A DNA stretch of 64,000 nucleotides, from NCBI RefSeq assembly GCF_002157625.1, contig NZ_BDMM01000001.1, forward strand, positions 558,001 to 622,000, given 5' to 3'. Each line of letters begins with the position of its first letter. The first letter of the stretch is position 1. Made by a program: the position numbers and the translations under genes. Shown here piece by piece: positions 9,888-26,546 of the stretch. Origin of the DNA: Brevundimonas sp. SH203. Its GTDB lineage: Bacteria; Pseudomonadota; Alphaproteobacteria; Caulobacterales; Caulobacteraceae. The notes under the pieces are model-generated. The model was not told where the DNA came from, did no database searches, and saw only the letters and a list, made by a program, of their open reading frames with translations.

Positions 9888-10691
9888 TTGACGCAGCGAG
9901 GGGCCGACAGTCTGGATTGGCGCAAGGTCACCCTGGCCTCGGCCTCGGTCGTCATCAACGCGGGCCTGATCGCGGTCCTGTCCTTCACGGCGCTGGGCAT
10001 CGACGCGCCTCTGACCGCGCCCGAGCCGCGTCCCGTCTATATCGACATCACGCCGCGCCCCCTGTTGCCGGACGAACGGCCGCGCCCGGCGATCCAGCAG
10101 CCTGCCCCGGCGCCCGCCGCCGCGCCCCGCGACGCCCGCACCATCCAGGCCCCGCCAACGGCTCAGGCGTCGCCTATGCCGGATGCCCGCCCGGCGCCCC
10201 TGCGTCCCCGCCTCGCCGCCCCCGCGCCGCAAGGCGTGCCGGTCCCAGCCGATCCCTGGCGCGTCGATCCGGGCGAGCGGACCAACGCCATGGCCCGCGC
10301 CCTGCGTCAGGGACTGATCGGCTGCACCACGCCGGATCGGCTGAACGCGGCCGAACGCGCCCATTGCCGCGAGGACGCCATGCGTCGCGGCCTCAACGCC
10401 GCCCCGATCACCGGCACCGGCAACCCGGAGCGCGACGCCGCCTTCGCGCGTCAGGGCGCGCGGCGCCTGGCGGAATGGGAGATGATGAACCGCCCTCTGT
10501 CCGGCGGCGTCGTCGGTCCAGCGGACTGCGTCGGTTCGAACTTCGGCACGGGCTGTGCGGGCGCTCAGTTGAACCCGTCGCTGGCGCCGGATTCGACGCG
10601 CAACGTCCAGACCCGACGCGACGGCCACCGCGCCGCCGGCGCACCGATCACGCCGGGCGCCTCGGCGCCGATGGAGCGGTGGAAGGACTGA
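9888..10691 (+). CDS. Proline-rich membrane-anchored periplasmic protein
   Basis: A 267-residue protein beginning at a TTG (9888) with AAGGGGGA just upstream; an ATG at 9846 in the same frame has a poorer context. One membrane helix (VTLASASVVINAGLIAVLSF, about residues 15-34) is followed by a long proline- and alanine-rich stretch (about 45-130) and a C-terminal domain with two Cys pairs (GCTTPDRLNAAERAHC and DCVGSNFGTGC). The layout, a short cytoplasmic tail, one helix and a Pro-rich spacer, is that of TonB or TolA-like envelope spanning proteins, but the C-terminal part is not a recognisable TonB domain. It is divergent from the lipoprotein with a TonB-like C-terminal domain. I do not recognise a named family. 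Confidence 0.65.
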   Translation: MTQRGADSLDWRKVTLASASVVINAGLIAVLSFTALGIDAPLTAPEPRPVYIDITPRPLLPDERPRPAIQQPAPAPAAAPRDARTIQAPPTAQASPMPDARPAPLRPRLAAPAPQGVPVPADPWRVDPGERTNAMARALRQGLIGCTTPDRLNAAERAHCREDAMRRGLNAAPITGTGNPERDAAFARQGARRLAEWEMMNRPLSGGVVGPADCVGSNFGTGCAGAQLNPSLAPDSTRNVQTRRDGHRAAGAPITPGASAPMERWKD

Positions 10692-10695
10692 CCCG

Positions 10696-10827
10696 TCAGT
10701 GGTCTTGGCAATAGGCGTCGTGCATGGCGGCGCCGAAGTCGAGCATCATCGTCTTGGCCTGCACCACGACGAACAGCGACAACACCACGGCTGTCAGCGC
10801 CCACAACGTCTTGTCTGATTTCGACAC
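10696..10827 (-). CDS. Small single-span membrane protein, 43 residues
   Basis: A GTG at 10827 preceded by GAGGG six bases upstream opens a 43-residue frame: a short basic N-terminus (MSKSDK), one hydrophobic helix (TLWALTAVVLSLFVVVQA), and a polar tail with one Cys. The shape is that of a small inner-membrane protein. It lies between the end of rpoC (same strand, with a terminator between) and the convergent proline-rich protein, whose stop is 5 bases away. No family recognised; the ribosome binding site and composition support that it is real. Confidence 0.5.
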   Translation of the reverse strand: MSKSDKTLWALTAVVLSLFVVVQAKTMMLDFGAAMHDAYCQDH

Positions 10828-10886
10828 GGCAAGCCCTCGAACAACCTCGGCTTATCTCGCCACAACCCAATATCTCGTCAAGCCGC

Positions 10887-10925
10887 AAGAAAAAGGGCGG
10901 CGCCGTCGCCGGCGCCGCCCTCTTC
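10887..10925 (-). terminator. Rho-independent terminator of rpoC
   Basis: On the minus strand, a perfect GC stem (GGGCGGCGCC / GGCGCCGCCC) is followed by TTTTTCTT. It starts about 25 bases after the rpoC stop. Confidence 0.85.
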
Positions 10926-10950
10926 ATATCGTCGGTTCCGTAACCGGAGA

Positions 10951-15147
<4,197 letters not shown>

Positions 15148-15219
15148 CTTGGTTTCCTTCTGCGGCGCGAGGGCCGCTTAAAATCTTCGTCGATGGAGAG
15201 CGGCGCGTGATCCGTGAGC

Positions 15220-15258
15220 CGTGAATCGTGATGGGGATCGCTCCTCTCACGATTCACG
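15220..15258. repeat. Iterated-unit palindrome between rpoB and rpoC
   Basis: CGTGAATCGTGA (15220-15231) and TCACGATTCACG (15247-15258) are perfect reverse complements. The arms are made of short iterated units (GTGA-TCC, GTGAGCC, GTGAATC on the left; TCAC variants on the right) extending over about 15206-15274. In the rpoBC transcript it would fold into a strong stem-loop. Confidence 0.8.
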
Positions 15259-15274
15259 AGTCACCATTCACGCC

Positions 15275-19390
<4,116 letters not shown>

Positions 19391-19691
19391 TCAGTGTTTC
19401 CCATGACGCACGACCCGGGAGAAGCCGTGCGCGAAATGCAGCAGCCACGGCGCGCCTTTCAGCGTCCGCAGCCAGGTTTTCGGCGTCCACCCTCGGCCCG
19501 CTGCCGGGCCAGGACGCCTGAAATGTACCGGCTCCCTGGGGAAGGAGCCGCGCCTTCGCTCCGGTCGGAGGGCGACGGACCGGGCCTCGGCGCTTGCGCG
19601 CAGACTCATAGGAGTGTTGCGGGAAGGCGCACATATACGCGCATTCGCGACGAAATAAAGGCCCGAGGCCTAAATCTTGTGCAGCCGGACG
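19391..19691 (-). promoter_or_regulatory. Upstream region of rpoB, about 300 bases without a gene
   Basis: On the minus strand the region holds a small hairpin with T-rich tail at about 19655-19675 (AGGCC/GGCCT then TTATTT), which may end the upstream gene, then TATATG around 19632 as a possible -10, and two GC hairpins (about 19494-19510 and 19529-19550). No -35 box stands out. A long structured rpoB leader is likely; the exact promoter is not clear. Confidence 0.4.
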
Positions 19692-20387
19692 TCAGTTCGG
19701 CGTCGCGCCGTTCGTCTCGAACCGTGTCGAGCCATCCGGCTGAACGGTCATGACGAAATCCAGAGCCGTATCCCGGCCGCAGGCGGTCCACGTCCAGCGC
19801 TCTCTCCATTGCGTCGGATTGAGCGGATCGCCGGTCAGGGATGTCATTTCCGTCTTGGTCAGCCGCCCTGCGGCCTGGGGAAACCGGGCCCTGCAAGACC
19901 CGCCATTCGCGCTCAGCACGGGAATCAGCCGAGGCGTGACCTGCTGGAGGATGTCCATATAGAGCCTGGGCCCGGTCATGGTGCCGCCGACGCTCAGGTT
20001 CAGGCCGCGCCACTGGCCGCCATGAAAGAACACGAGGACATTGATCTCCCGTTCCGCCCCGCACCACGGAACGACGGTGCGGATCAGCGCTTCTCCGCGT
20101 TCCACCTGCTCGCCGTTCGACGCGACCTTGATCGGCAAGGTTTCCATGGCGGTCCGCGCCACGATGGCGTCGGCGGGCACGCGAGTCTCGACGCAGTCCG
20201 GCGCCACCCCCATCGTGGCCCAGGACGCCAGAACCTCCTGAACGACAGGTTTCCAGTTCCGTTCGGCTGTCGCCCTGATCAACACGGCCAAGGGCTCGGT
20301 CGCGCCCAGCCCCTCCACCGAGCGATAGATGGGCGCGGTTGCGGCGACCTGCGCCGGCGGCTCGGCGGCCTGGATGAAGATCGGCAA
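19692..20387 (-). CDS. Hypothetical protein, 231 residues
   Basis: A 231-residue protein that probably starts at a TTG (20387) with GGGGA about nine bases upstream. It has no signal peptide or membrane helix from this start. The middle contains [39 protein letters not shown], and the C-terminal part has [27 protein letters not shown], a pattern seen in small secreted or periplasmic proteins of Caulobacterales, so the real start or a signal may have been missed. I do not recognise a family. It is divergent from the FKBP gene and lies upstream of rpoB on the same strand. Confidence 0.6.
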   Translation of the reverse strand: MPIFIQAAEPPAQVAATAPIYRSVEGLGATEPLAVLIRATAERNWKPVVQEVLASWATMGVAPDCVETRVPADAIVARTAMETLPIKVASNGEQVERGEALIRTVVPWCGAEREINVLVFFHGGQWRGLNLSVGGTMTGPRLYMDILQQVTPRLIPVLSANGGSCRARFPQAAGRLTKTEMTSLTGDPLNPTQWRERWTWTACGRDTALDFVMTVQPDGSTRFETNGATPN

Positions 20388-20485
20388 AACGTGGCTCCCC
20401 GTGTCAGCATGGTGTCTCAGAGCTGAGGGGCTTGAGCAAGCCCGACATCTGGCGGCGTTGCGTTCGCGTTGCTAGACGACTCCGC

Positions 20486-21034
20486 ATGACTCGCACCGCC
20501 CTGCCCCTGCTCGCCCTCGTCGCCCTGTCCGCCTGCGCCACGCACAAACCCGTGACCTATGCCGAGACGGCCTCCGCCGCCGCCCGCGCCGCCGCCCAGG
20601 TCCAGGGCGAGGCCGGCCTTTCGGCCCAGCAGCTGTGGGACCAGGGCAACGCCGACTATCTGACCTGGAACGGCGCCCGGCGCGGCTGGACCACGACCGA
20701 GAGCGGCCTGCAATACCGTCGCGTCGGCAAGGCCCATCCCGACACCCCCCGCCCCGGCCCGACCGACACGGTCAAGGTCCACTATCGCGGGACCTTCATC
20801 GACGGGCGCGAGTTCGACAGCTCCTATTCCCGCAACGAACCGGCCGAGTTCCCGCTGAACCGCGTCATCAAGGGCTGGACCGAGGGCGTCGGCCTGATGC
20901 ACGTCGGCGAAATCTACGAATTCGTCATTCCCGCCTCGCTGGCCTATGGCTCGCGCTGGGTCGGCGGCGACGAACTGCCGCCCAACTCCACCCTGCGGTT
21001 CTCGGTCGAACTGCTGGAGGTCAAGCCGGGCTGA
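20486..21034 (+). CDS. FKBP-type peptidyl-prolyl isomerase lipoprotein
   Basis: A 182-residue exported isomerase. I chose the ATG at 20486, which gives a clean lipoprotein signal with lipobox LSAC (Cys17); an upstream in-frame start at 20432 would hide it. After a helical linker ([20 protein letters not shown]), the FKBP domain covers about residues 70-180: [21 protein letters not shown], the flap [24 protein letters not shown], and [10 protein letters not shown] followed by [16 protein letters not shown]. The active-site aromatic and hydrophobic residues of the family are present. It assists folding of envelope proteins by cis-trans isomerisation of prolyl bonds. Confidence 0.92.
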   Translation: MTRTALPLLALVALSACATHKPVTYAETASAAARAAAQVQGEAGLSAQQLWDQGNADYLTWNGARRGWTTTESGLQYRRVGKAHPDTPRPGPTDTVKVHYRGTFIDGREFDSSYSRNEPAEFPLNRVIKGWTEGVGLMHVGEIYEFVIPASLAYGSRWVGGDELPPNSTLRFSVELLEVKPG

Positions 21035-21157
21035 GCCCGTGATCGGATGGGTCAGCGCCCGCCTTCCATCCTATTTCGGCCCGGCGGCGCCTGTCTTTTC
21101 AACGACTTGACGCCCAGCAGCGTCTTTCTTCCGGCCATAGGAGCCGGCGGGCGCATC

Positions 21158-21649
21158 ATGGTCGGCATGACCGATGATCGCACCCCCTCCGAACCGAACG
21201 TCGTCGCCTGGACGCGACGCCCCGCCGCCGTCTGGGCCGCCGCCCGCGCCGACTACCTCGCCGGCGCCACGGCAGCCGAGGCGTGCGAACGCCACGGCCT
21301 CAGCAAATCGACCTTTCGATGGCGCGCCCGAACCGAGGGCTGGCGCCGCGCGGACCAGCCGGAAGGCTCGGTCTTCGAACCGCTCGGCCTGGCCGAACTG
21401 GGCCATCTGGACACCAGCCTGCCGTTCAACGCCGCCGACATGGCGCGTCTGGCTTGGTCGCACGCCGGGCGCGCCCTGCGCGAGGGCAAGCTGATCGAGG
21501 CGCGCGGCTGGTCGCGTCTGCACAACGACCTCACCCTCGTCGTCAAGGCCGACAAGGAGCTGCTCTCCTGGCACCGCATCTGCGCGAAAGATCCGAAGCG
21601 GCGGCATTTCGCCGAGGTCACGCCTCTGCGACCGATCGAAGAGAACTGA
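21158..21649 (+). CDS. Small HTH protein resembling terminase-small-subunit N-terminus
   Basis: A 163-residue basic cytoplasmic protein. The start at 21158 has GGCGGG six bases upstream; an in-frame ATG at 21167 is equally possible. The N-terminal half contains a helix-turn-helix-like stretch, ARADYLAGATAAEACERHGL followed by SKSTFRWRARTEGWRRAD, a pattern also seen in phage small terminase and transposase-type HTH domains. The C-terminal half is helical (DMARLAWSHAGRALREGKLIEARGWSRLH). No phage genes lie nearby, so it is more likely a conserved chromosomal DNA-binding protein than a prophage remnant. Role unknown. Confidence 0.6.
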   Translation: MVGMTDDRTPSEPNVVAWTRRPAAVWAAARADYLAGATAAEACERHGLSKSTFRWRARTEGWRRADQPEGSVFEPLGLAELGHLDTSLPFNAADMARLAWSHAGRALREGKLIEARGWSRLHNDLTLVVKADKELLSWHRICAKDPKRRHFAEVTPLRPIEEN

Positions 21650-21666
21650 TCGCCGAATTGCACCTT

Positions 21667-21703
21667 ATTGCATTTTGCACCTTTTTTCGGGGTGCAGTGC
21701 AAT
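21667..21703. terminator. AT-rich hairpin between convergent genes
   Basis: ATTGCA...TTGCACC pairs with GGTGCA.TGCAAT around a loop of six T residues. It is strikingly AT-rich for this genome and sits between convergent stops at 21649 and 21729, so it probably ends transcription from both sides. No U-run follows the stem on either strand, so the mechanism is uncertain. Confidence 0.5.
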
Positions 21704-21728
21704 TTCGGACCGCCGCCGCTCGCGGGCC

Positions 21729-23705
21729 TCAGCGCCGTCGGGGCGCCAGGATGTCGGACAGGCGGTCGGGGGTTCCCTCGATCCGTTCCAGGCGCGGATA
21801 GCGCAGGCCGTCGCGATAGGCGAAGGCGACGGTGCGGAAGCGGTCGCCGGATTTCAGTAGCAGCTCCAGCGGCGCCTCGGTCCCCTTGGCGGCGGTGACG
21901 GCGTCGCGCAGGGCCTCGGCCGAACCGGCCTTGCCGTTGACCGCGACCAGGGACCAGCCCGCCCCGATCCCCTGCTCGAAGGCCGGCCCGCCCCAGCGGA
22001 TGTTGGTCAGCTTGTCGCCCGACAGGGTGAAGCCCAGCGAATACTGGAAGTCGTTGGCCCATCCGGTCTGGACCGCTTTTTCGTCGGCGTTCGGCGCATC
22101 GGTATAGGTCAGACGCCAGCCCGCGCGGGCCAGGCCGTCCAGCGGCGCCCTGGCGTCGGGGCCGACCGCGTCCAGACGACCGCGCAGGAAAGCCGCCCAG
22201 TCGTGCGGATAGACGGCGTTCAGGGCCGCCACCACGTCTTCGAACCGATAGCCCTGCGGCGCCCACTGCCCGTCGTCATGACCGAAGAAGGCGCGGGCGA
22301 AGTCGTCGAGCGACTTGCGCCCGTTCGTGCCCTCGCGGATCAGGGTGTCGGCGTCCAGCCAGACCAGCAGGCTCTCGCGATAATAGTCGCCCGTGCCCCG
22401 CATCCACGACGGATACTGGCCCGTCACGCGATAACCCAGAAGGTTATGGTTGTTGGTGTCCTGCAGCGCGCGCCACTGACGCCCCGGTTGCTGGTCGTAG
22501 AAGGCCGCCACACTGGCCAGGGTCGCCAGGGCCACGCCCTTGGAATGCAGGCCCGAACGCGCGGCCAGCACGTCGCCCCAATATTCCGTCTGCCCCTCAT
22601 AGACCCACAGCAGGGTGTTCTGGGTCGGGACGTTGTGGTTGGCGGTCAGTTCGTCCGCCGGGCGCATGAACTTGCCGTTCCAGGAGTGGGTATATTCGTG
22701 GGGCAAGAGGCCCCGGTCGCCCGCGCTCTTGGCCCAGTCGGTGAAGAAGTTGGGGGCGCCGGTGTTTTCGGACGAGCGATGATGTTCCAGCCCGATGCCG
22801 CCCATCTGATCGGTCAGGGCGAACAGGAATTCGTAGTGATCGAAGTGGCGCGCGCCGAACAGGCGGTCGGCCTGCTGGACCATATTCTCGAACAGCTTCA
22901 GCTGCTCGTCGGTCGCGGCCAGCCCCTTGGCCTCGTCGGCCAGAATATTCAGATGAATCCGCTCGCCCGTCGGATCGATGTCGACCCGGCGATAGTGGGC
23001 GCCGGCGAAGATCGGGCTGTCGATCAGGGTATAAAGGTCGGTCGGCGCAAAGGTCGTCACGTCCCCCTCCTGCGACGCCGTTGTCAGGGCCGTGCCGTAC
23101 TTCCATCCAGCGGGCAGGACGACCGAGGGCGCGACCTGGATCTGGCGGCTGAAATAGCCGGCCGGATAGAGGATGGCCTTCTCCCACTGCAGATTGACCA
23201 TGGCCGGCGTCATCAGCACGCGCCAGTTGGAGGCGTCCGGCTGGGTCAGCTGCTGGAACTCGACCTCGATGGCCGTCACGCCCGCCGGAATGTCGAGGTG
23301 GAAGGCATAGGGGTCCAGCGTATCGCGCAGCCACTCGATCCGCCGACCGCCAGCGGTGACGGTCAGGCCCGACAGCAGCTGGATCGGCCCTGTGGCGGCG
23401 TGGTTGCCGGGCAGGAACTTCGGATACAGCAGCGTCAGCGGACCAGGCGCCGCGACCGGAATCGTCTGACGCACGCGGATGATGCGGCGGTCCAGATCGG
23501 TGATGTCGGCCCGGTACTGGATGACGCCCGGATAGGGCTTGTCCTGCGGCGCGGAAATGGCGGGCTGGGCGCGCGGCAGGGCCAGCGGCGCCTGCGTCGC
23601 ATCCGTGACGACCGGGGTGGACCGGAAGCTCTGGGCCATCGCCGGCGCGGCGACGCCGCACATCAGAACGGCGAAACAGGCGGCGGTCAGGCGGTTACGC
23701 GGCAT
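21729..23705 (-). CDS. M61 family metallopeptidase with PDZ domain (paralogue A)
   Basis: A 658-residue exported zinc peptidase. I chose the ATG at 23705, which gives a signal peptide ending APAMAQ; the frame runs 39 codons further upstream without support. The N-terminal 200 residues form the beta-rich M61 domain (DLDRRIIRVRQTIPV, then LLYPKFLPGNHAATGPI). The catalytic centre shows GGIGLEHHRSS and PHEYTHSWNGK with zinc ligands His336 and His340, followed by WVYEGQTEYWG with the likely third ligand Glu370. The last 110 residues form a PDZ-like domain (SLGFTLSGDKLTNIRWGGPAFEQGIGAGWSLVAVNGK). M61 enzymes are glycyl aminopeptidase-like; the substrate is not known. It lies directly downstream of a paralogue on the same strand. 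Confidence 0.9.
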   Translation of the reverse strand: MPRNRLTAACFAVLMCGVAAPAMAQSFRSTPVVTDATQAPLALPRAQPAISAPQDKPYPGVIQYRADITDLDRRIIRVRQTIPVAAPGPLTLLYPKFLPGNHAATGPIQLLSGLTVTAGGRRIEWLRDTLDPYAFHLDIPAGVTAIEVEFQQLTQPDASNWRVLMTPAMVNLQWEKAILYPAGYFSRQIQVAPSVVLPAGWKYGTALTTASQEGDVTTFAPTDLYTLIDSPIFAGAHYRRVDIDPTGERIHLNILADEAKGLAATDEQLKLFENMVQQADRLFGARHFDHYEFLFALTDQMGGIGLEHHRSSENTGAPNFFTDWAKSAGDRGLLPHEYTHSWNGKFMRPADELTANHNVPTQNTLLWVYEGQTEYWGDVLAARSGLHSKGVALATLASVAAFYDQQPGRQWRALQDTNNHNLLGYRVTGQYPSWMRGTGDYYRESLLVWLDADTLIREGTNGRKSLDDFARAFFGHDDGQWAPQGYRFEDVVAALNAVYPHDWAAFLRGRLDAVGPDARAPLDGLARAGWRLTYTDAPNADEKAVQTGWANDFQYSLGFTLSGDKLTNIRWGGPAFEQGIGAGWSLVAVNGKAGSAEALRDAVTAAKGTEAPLELLLKSGDRFRTVAFAYRDGLRYPRLERIEGTPDRLSDILAPRRR

Positions 23706-23789
23706 CAAATCATCCAGGCTTGCAAGGCAGGCCCGCACCGTCGAGGGCGTCGCGCGATGCGTCAAGGGACAGATGGCCGCGCGGACCGC

Positions 23790-23955
23790 GTCTCCTCCCC
23801 ACACAAACCGTCTCCTCCCCACAACGTGGGGAGGTGGCGCGGCGCTTCTTCAGCGCCGTGACGGAGGGGTTCTGCGATGCATCCCTGACGCCGTGGGGCG
23901 TCAAGAACCCCTCCACCGCTTCGCGGTCCCCCTCCCCACTTCGTGGGGAGGAGAC
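23790..23955. repeat. Palindromic element with GTGGGGAGG arms
   Basis: GTCTCCTCCCCAC (23810-23822) and GTGGGGAGGAGAC (23943-23955) are perfect reverse complements; inner arms (GGAGGGGTTCT / AGAACCCCTCC) pair too. The left arm is partly duplicated in tandem with a 20-bp period (23790-23829). It fills the gap between the two M61 genes and ends one base before the stop of the upstream one. Confidence 0.8.
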
Positions 23956-23956
23956 T

Positions 23957-25915
23957 TCAGCGCTTCCTTGGCGTCAGGATGTCGGTCAGGCGATCCGGCG
24001 TTCCGGGAATACGCTCCAGCCGCGGGTAGCGAAGGCCGTCGTGGTAGTCGAGGACGACCGTCCTGAACTGGTCGTCGTCCTTGACGATCAGGGTGACGGG
24101 CACGGCCGGGTCCTTGGCGGCGGTGACGGCGGCGGACAGGCGGTCGGCGGTCGCGGCCTGGCCGCCGACGGCGACGATCTCCATGCCCACGGCCAGGCCC
24201 GCCTTGAAGGCCGGGCCGTCCCACTGGACGCTGCGAATCTTGTTGTTCTCGCCGGTCTGCAGGCCCAGCGAATAGGTGAAGTCGTTGCGCTTCAGCTCCG
24301 AATACAGGGTCTTCATATAGTCGGTGGGCTTGTCCGCGAAGGTCAGCCGCCAGCCGCCGCGCGCCAACCCGTCCAGCGGCGCACGGGCGTTCGGACCATC
24401 GGCGTCCAGACGCGCGCGCAGGAAGGTCGCCCAGTCGTTGGCGACGACGCCGTTCAGGGCCGCCACCACATCCTCGAACGTATAGGGGGCGGGCGTATAG
24501 CTGCCGTCCTGAACGCCGTAGAAGGCGCGGGCGAAGTCATCCAGCGACTTCCGGCCGTTGGTCTTCTCCCGGATCAGGGTGTCGACGTCCAGCCAGATCA
24601 GCTGGCCTTCCGAATAGTAGTCCTCGTCGCGCTGCCACGACAGCCAGCCCTTGGCCTGGCGCTGGCTGATGATCGGATCGTTGGTCGTGTCCTGCAGGGC
24701 GCGCCACTGACGGCCGATGCGCGTATCATAGGTCGCGGCCGTCATGGCCAGGGAATCCAGGGCCTGCTGTGTGGTCAGAAGCCCCGAGCGAGCGGCGATG
24801 ACCTGGCCATAGTATTGCGTCTGCCCCTCATAGACCCACAGCAGGCTGTTCTGCAGCGGGCTGTTGAAGTTGGGCACATACTGGTCGGCGGGCCGGCGCC
24901 ACTTGCCGTCCCACGAATGGTTCATCTCATGGCTCAGCAGGTCGCGGTCGCCGAGGTGGGTGGACCAGCCGGTGAAGAACTCCGGGTCGACCGAATTCTC
25001 CGAACTGCGGTGATGCTCCAGCCCGATGCCGCCCAGCTTGTCGGTCATGGCGATCAGGAAGTCGTAGTGGTCGAAGTGGCGCGCGCCGTACAGCCGATCC
25101 ATCTGCGTCACCAGATTGCGCAGGATCTGCACCTGCTCGTCCGTGGCCTCCAGATTGTCGGCCTCGTCGGCGAAGATGTTGGCCCGCACGGGCGAACGGC
25201 CGCCGGGATCGAGGTCGATCTGGCGATAGTGGACGCCGGCGAAGACCGGGCTGTCGATCAGGACTTCCAGGTTCACCGGCCTGAAGGTCTGGCGATCCCC
25301 ATCCTTGGTCTGGGGCTCCAGCGCCGTGCCGAAGGACCAGCCCGCCGGGAACCGCACCGTCGGCTGGACCATGATGTTTCGCGACCAGTGACCGGCCGGA
25401 TAGAGCAGCATCTTCTCCCACTGGATGTTCAGCATCTCGGGCGTCATCGTGATCCGCCCCTGGGCCCCGGCGGTTGGCGAGAGGTGCTGCAGCTTGACGT
25501 CCAGGGCGGTCGCCCCGGCCGGAACCACGATGTGATAGGCGAAGGGACGCAGGGTGTCGCGCACCCACTCCACTCGCTGGCCGTTGGCGGTGATCTCCAG
25601 CCCCGCCAGCTGCGGGATCGGCCCGGTCGGCCCATGCTCGCCGGGCAGCCACTGCGGGAAATACAGCACCATCGGCCCGGCCTGGGCGACGGGAATCGTT
25701 TCTTTCACCGAGAAGATGCGCTGCGACAGGTTCGTGGCGTCCACGTCCAGCGCGATCACGCCGGGATAGGCGACGTCCTGCGCGTCCGGGATCGGCGGCT
25801 GGGGCGCAGGCAGGGCAGGCGCATAGGTCGACGCCTGCTGGGCCAGGGCGGCGGGCGCGGCCGAGACGAGCAGCAGCGCCAGACCGGCGACGCGAAGGCG
25901 GTTGGTAATCATCAC
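23957..25915 (-). CDS. M61 family metallopeptidase with PDZ domain (paralogue B)
   Basis: A 652-residue exported paralogue of the downstream gene, with the same order of parts: signal peptide (first ~25 residues, ending AALAQ), beta-rich N-terminal domain (TNLSQRIFSVKETIPVAQAG, then PQWLPGEHGPTGPI), catalytic segment GGIGLEHHRSSENS and SHEMNHSWDGKW (zinc ligands His329 and His333), WVYEGQTQYYG, and a C-terminal PDZ-like domain (KIRSVQWDGPAFKAGLAVGMEIVAVGGQ). The second HExxH is HEMNH, which keeps both histidines and the catalytic Glu330. The two genes arose by tandem duplication and are now separated by a palindromic repeat. Substrates unknown; the pair may act on different periplasmic peptides. 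Confidence 0.9.
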   Translation of the reverse strand: MMITNRLRVAGLALLLVSAAPAALAQQASTYAPALPAPQPPIPDAQDVAYPGVIALDVDATNLSQRIFSVKETIPVAQAGPMVLYFPQWLPGEHGPTGPIPQLAGLEITANGQRVEWVRDTLRPFAYHIVVPAGATALDVKLQHLSPTAGAQGRITMTPEMLNIQWEKMLLYPAGHWSRNIMVQPTVRFPAGWSFGTALEPQTKDGDRQTFRPVNLEVLIDSPVFAGVHYRQIDLDPGGRSPVRANIFADEADNLEATDEQVQILRNLVTQMDRLYGARHFDHYDFLIAMTDKLGGIGLEHHRSSENSVDPEFFTGWSTHLGDRDLLSHEMNHSWDGKWRRPADQYVPNFNSPLQNSLLWVYEGQTQYYGQVIAARSGLLTTQQALDSLAMTAATYDTRIGRQWRALQDTTNDPIISQRQAKGWLSWQRDEDYYSEGQLIWLDVDTLIREKTNGRKSLDDFARAFYGVQDGSYTPAPYTFEDVVAALNGVVANDWATFLRARLDADGPNARAPLDGLARGGWRLTFADKPTDYMKTLYSELKRNDFTYSLGLQTGENNKIRSVQWDGPAFKAGLAVGMEIVAVGGQAATADRLSAAVTAAKDPAVPVTLIVKDDDQFRTVVLDYHDGLRYPRLERIPGTPDRLTDILTPRKR

Positions 25916-26041
25916 GAACTCTCGAAACCACTCCGGGGGAAGGCGCGACAGTCCGCCGCAGGGCCGGGGGCGTCAAGCGTCAGCGCAGGTCAGGCTTGCG
26001 CGATCGCCGAAAATGATCCGAACCGTTCGACGCCGGTCAGC

Positions 26042-26074
26042 AAAAAGGCCCGGCGGTTTCCCGCCGGGCCTTTC
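26042..26074 (-). terminator. Rho-independent terminator of rplJL
   Basis: On the minus strand AAAGGCCCGGCGG pairs with CCGCCGGGCCTTT around a GAAA-like loop, followed by TT. It starts 27 bases after the rplL stop, so transcription from rplJL should end before the M61 genes and rpoB. Confidence 0.85.
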
Positions 26075-26100
26075 CGATATCAGCAGAGCTGAGATCCAGA

Positions 26101-26484
26101 TTACTTGATCTGGATCTTGGCGCCGGCTTCCGTCAGCTTCTTGGCGATCTCGTCGGCTTGTTGCTTCGAGACGTTTTCGACGACGTTCTGCGGAGCGCCT
26201 TCGACCAGGTCCTTGGCTTCCTTCAGACCCAGGTCCGAACGGACGCCGCGGACTTCCTTGATCACGTTGATCTTCTTGTCGCCGCCGTCGACCAGGACGA
26301 CGGTGAATTCGGTTTGCTCTTCGGCGGCTTCAGCCGGAGCGGCGCCGCCGGCGGCCGGAGCAGCCATGGCGACCGGAGCAGCGGCGCTGACGCCCCACTT
26401 TTCTTCCAGCAGCTTGGAGAGTTCAGCGGCTTCCAGAACGGTAAGCGCGGACAGGTCTTCGACGATCTTGGCGAGGTCGGCCAT
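26101..26484 (-). CDS. rplL: 50S ribosomal protein L7/L12
   Basis: A 127-residue stalk protein of the large subunit, present in multiple copies per ribosome, that recruits translation GTPases. N-terminal dimerisation part: [30 protein letters not shown]. An alanine-rich hinge (about residues 35-53) leads to the C-terminal domain ([22 protein letters not shown], then [13 protein letters not shown] and [13 protein letters not shown]). The length is normal. It follows rplJ by 62 bases and is followed by a clear terminator, so it is not directly linked to rpoB here. Confidence 0.98.
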   Translation of the reverse strand: MADLAKIVEDLSALTVLEAAELSKLLEEKWGVSAAAPVAMAAPAAGGAAPAEAAEEQTEFTVVLVDGGDKKINVIKEVRGVRSDLGLKEAKDLVEGAPQNVVENVSKQQADEIAKKLTEAGAKIQIK

Positions 26485-26546
26485 TGTCAGTTTTCCTTCG
26501 GAGGATGAGGTTTAGAGAGTGATGCAGAGATGAAAGGCGGGGCCGC

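Noticed and set aside
21158..21649. Prophage remnant (small terminase-like HTH)
   Set aside because: No other phage gene, integrase or attachment site in the neighbourhood.
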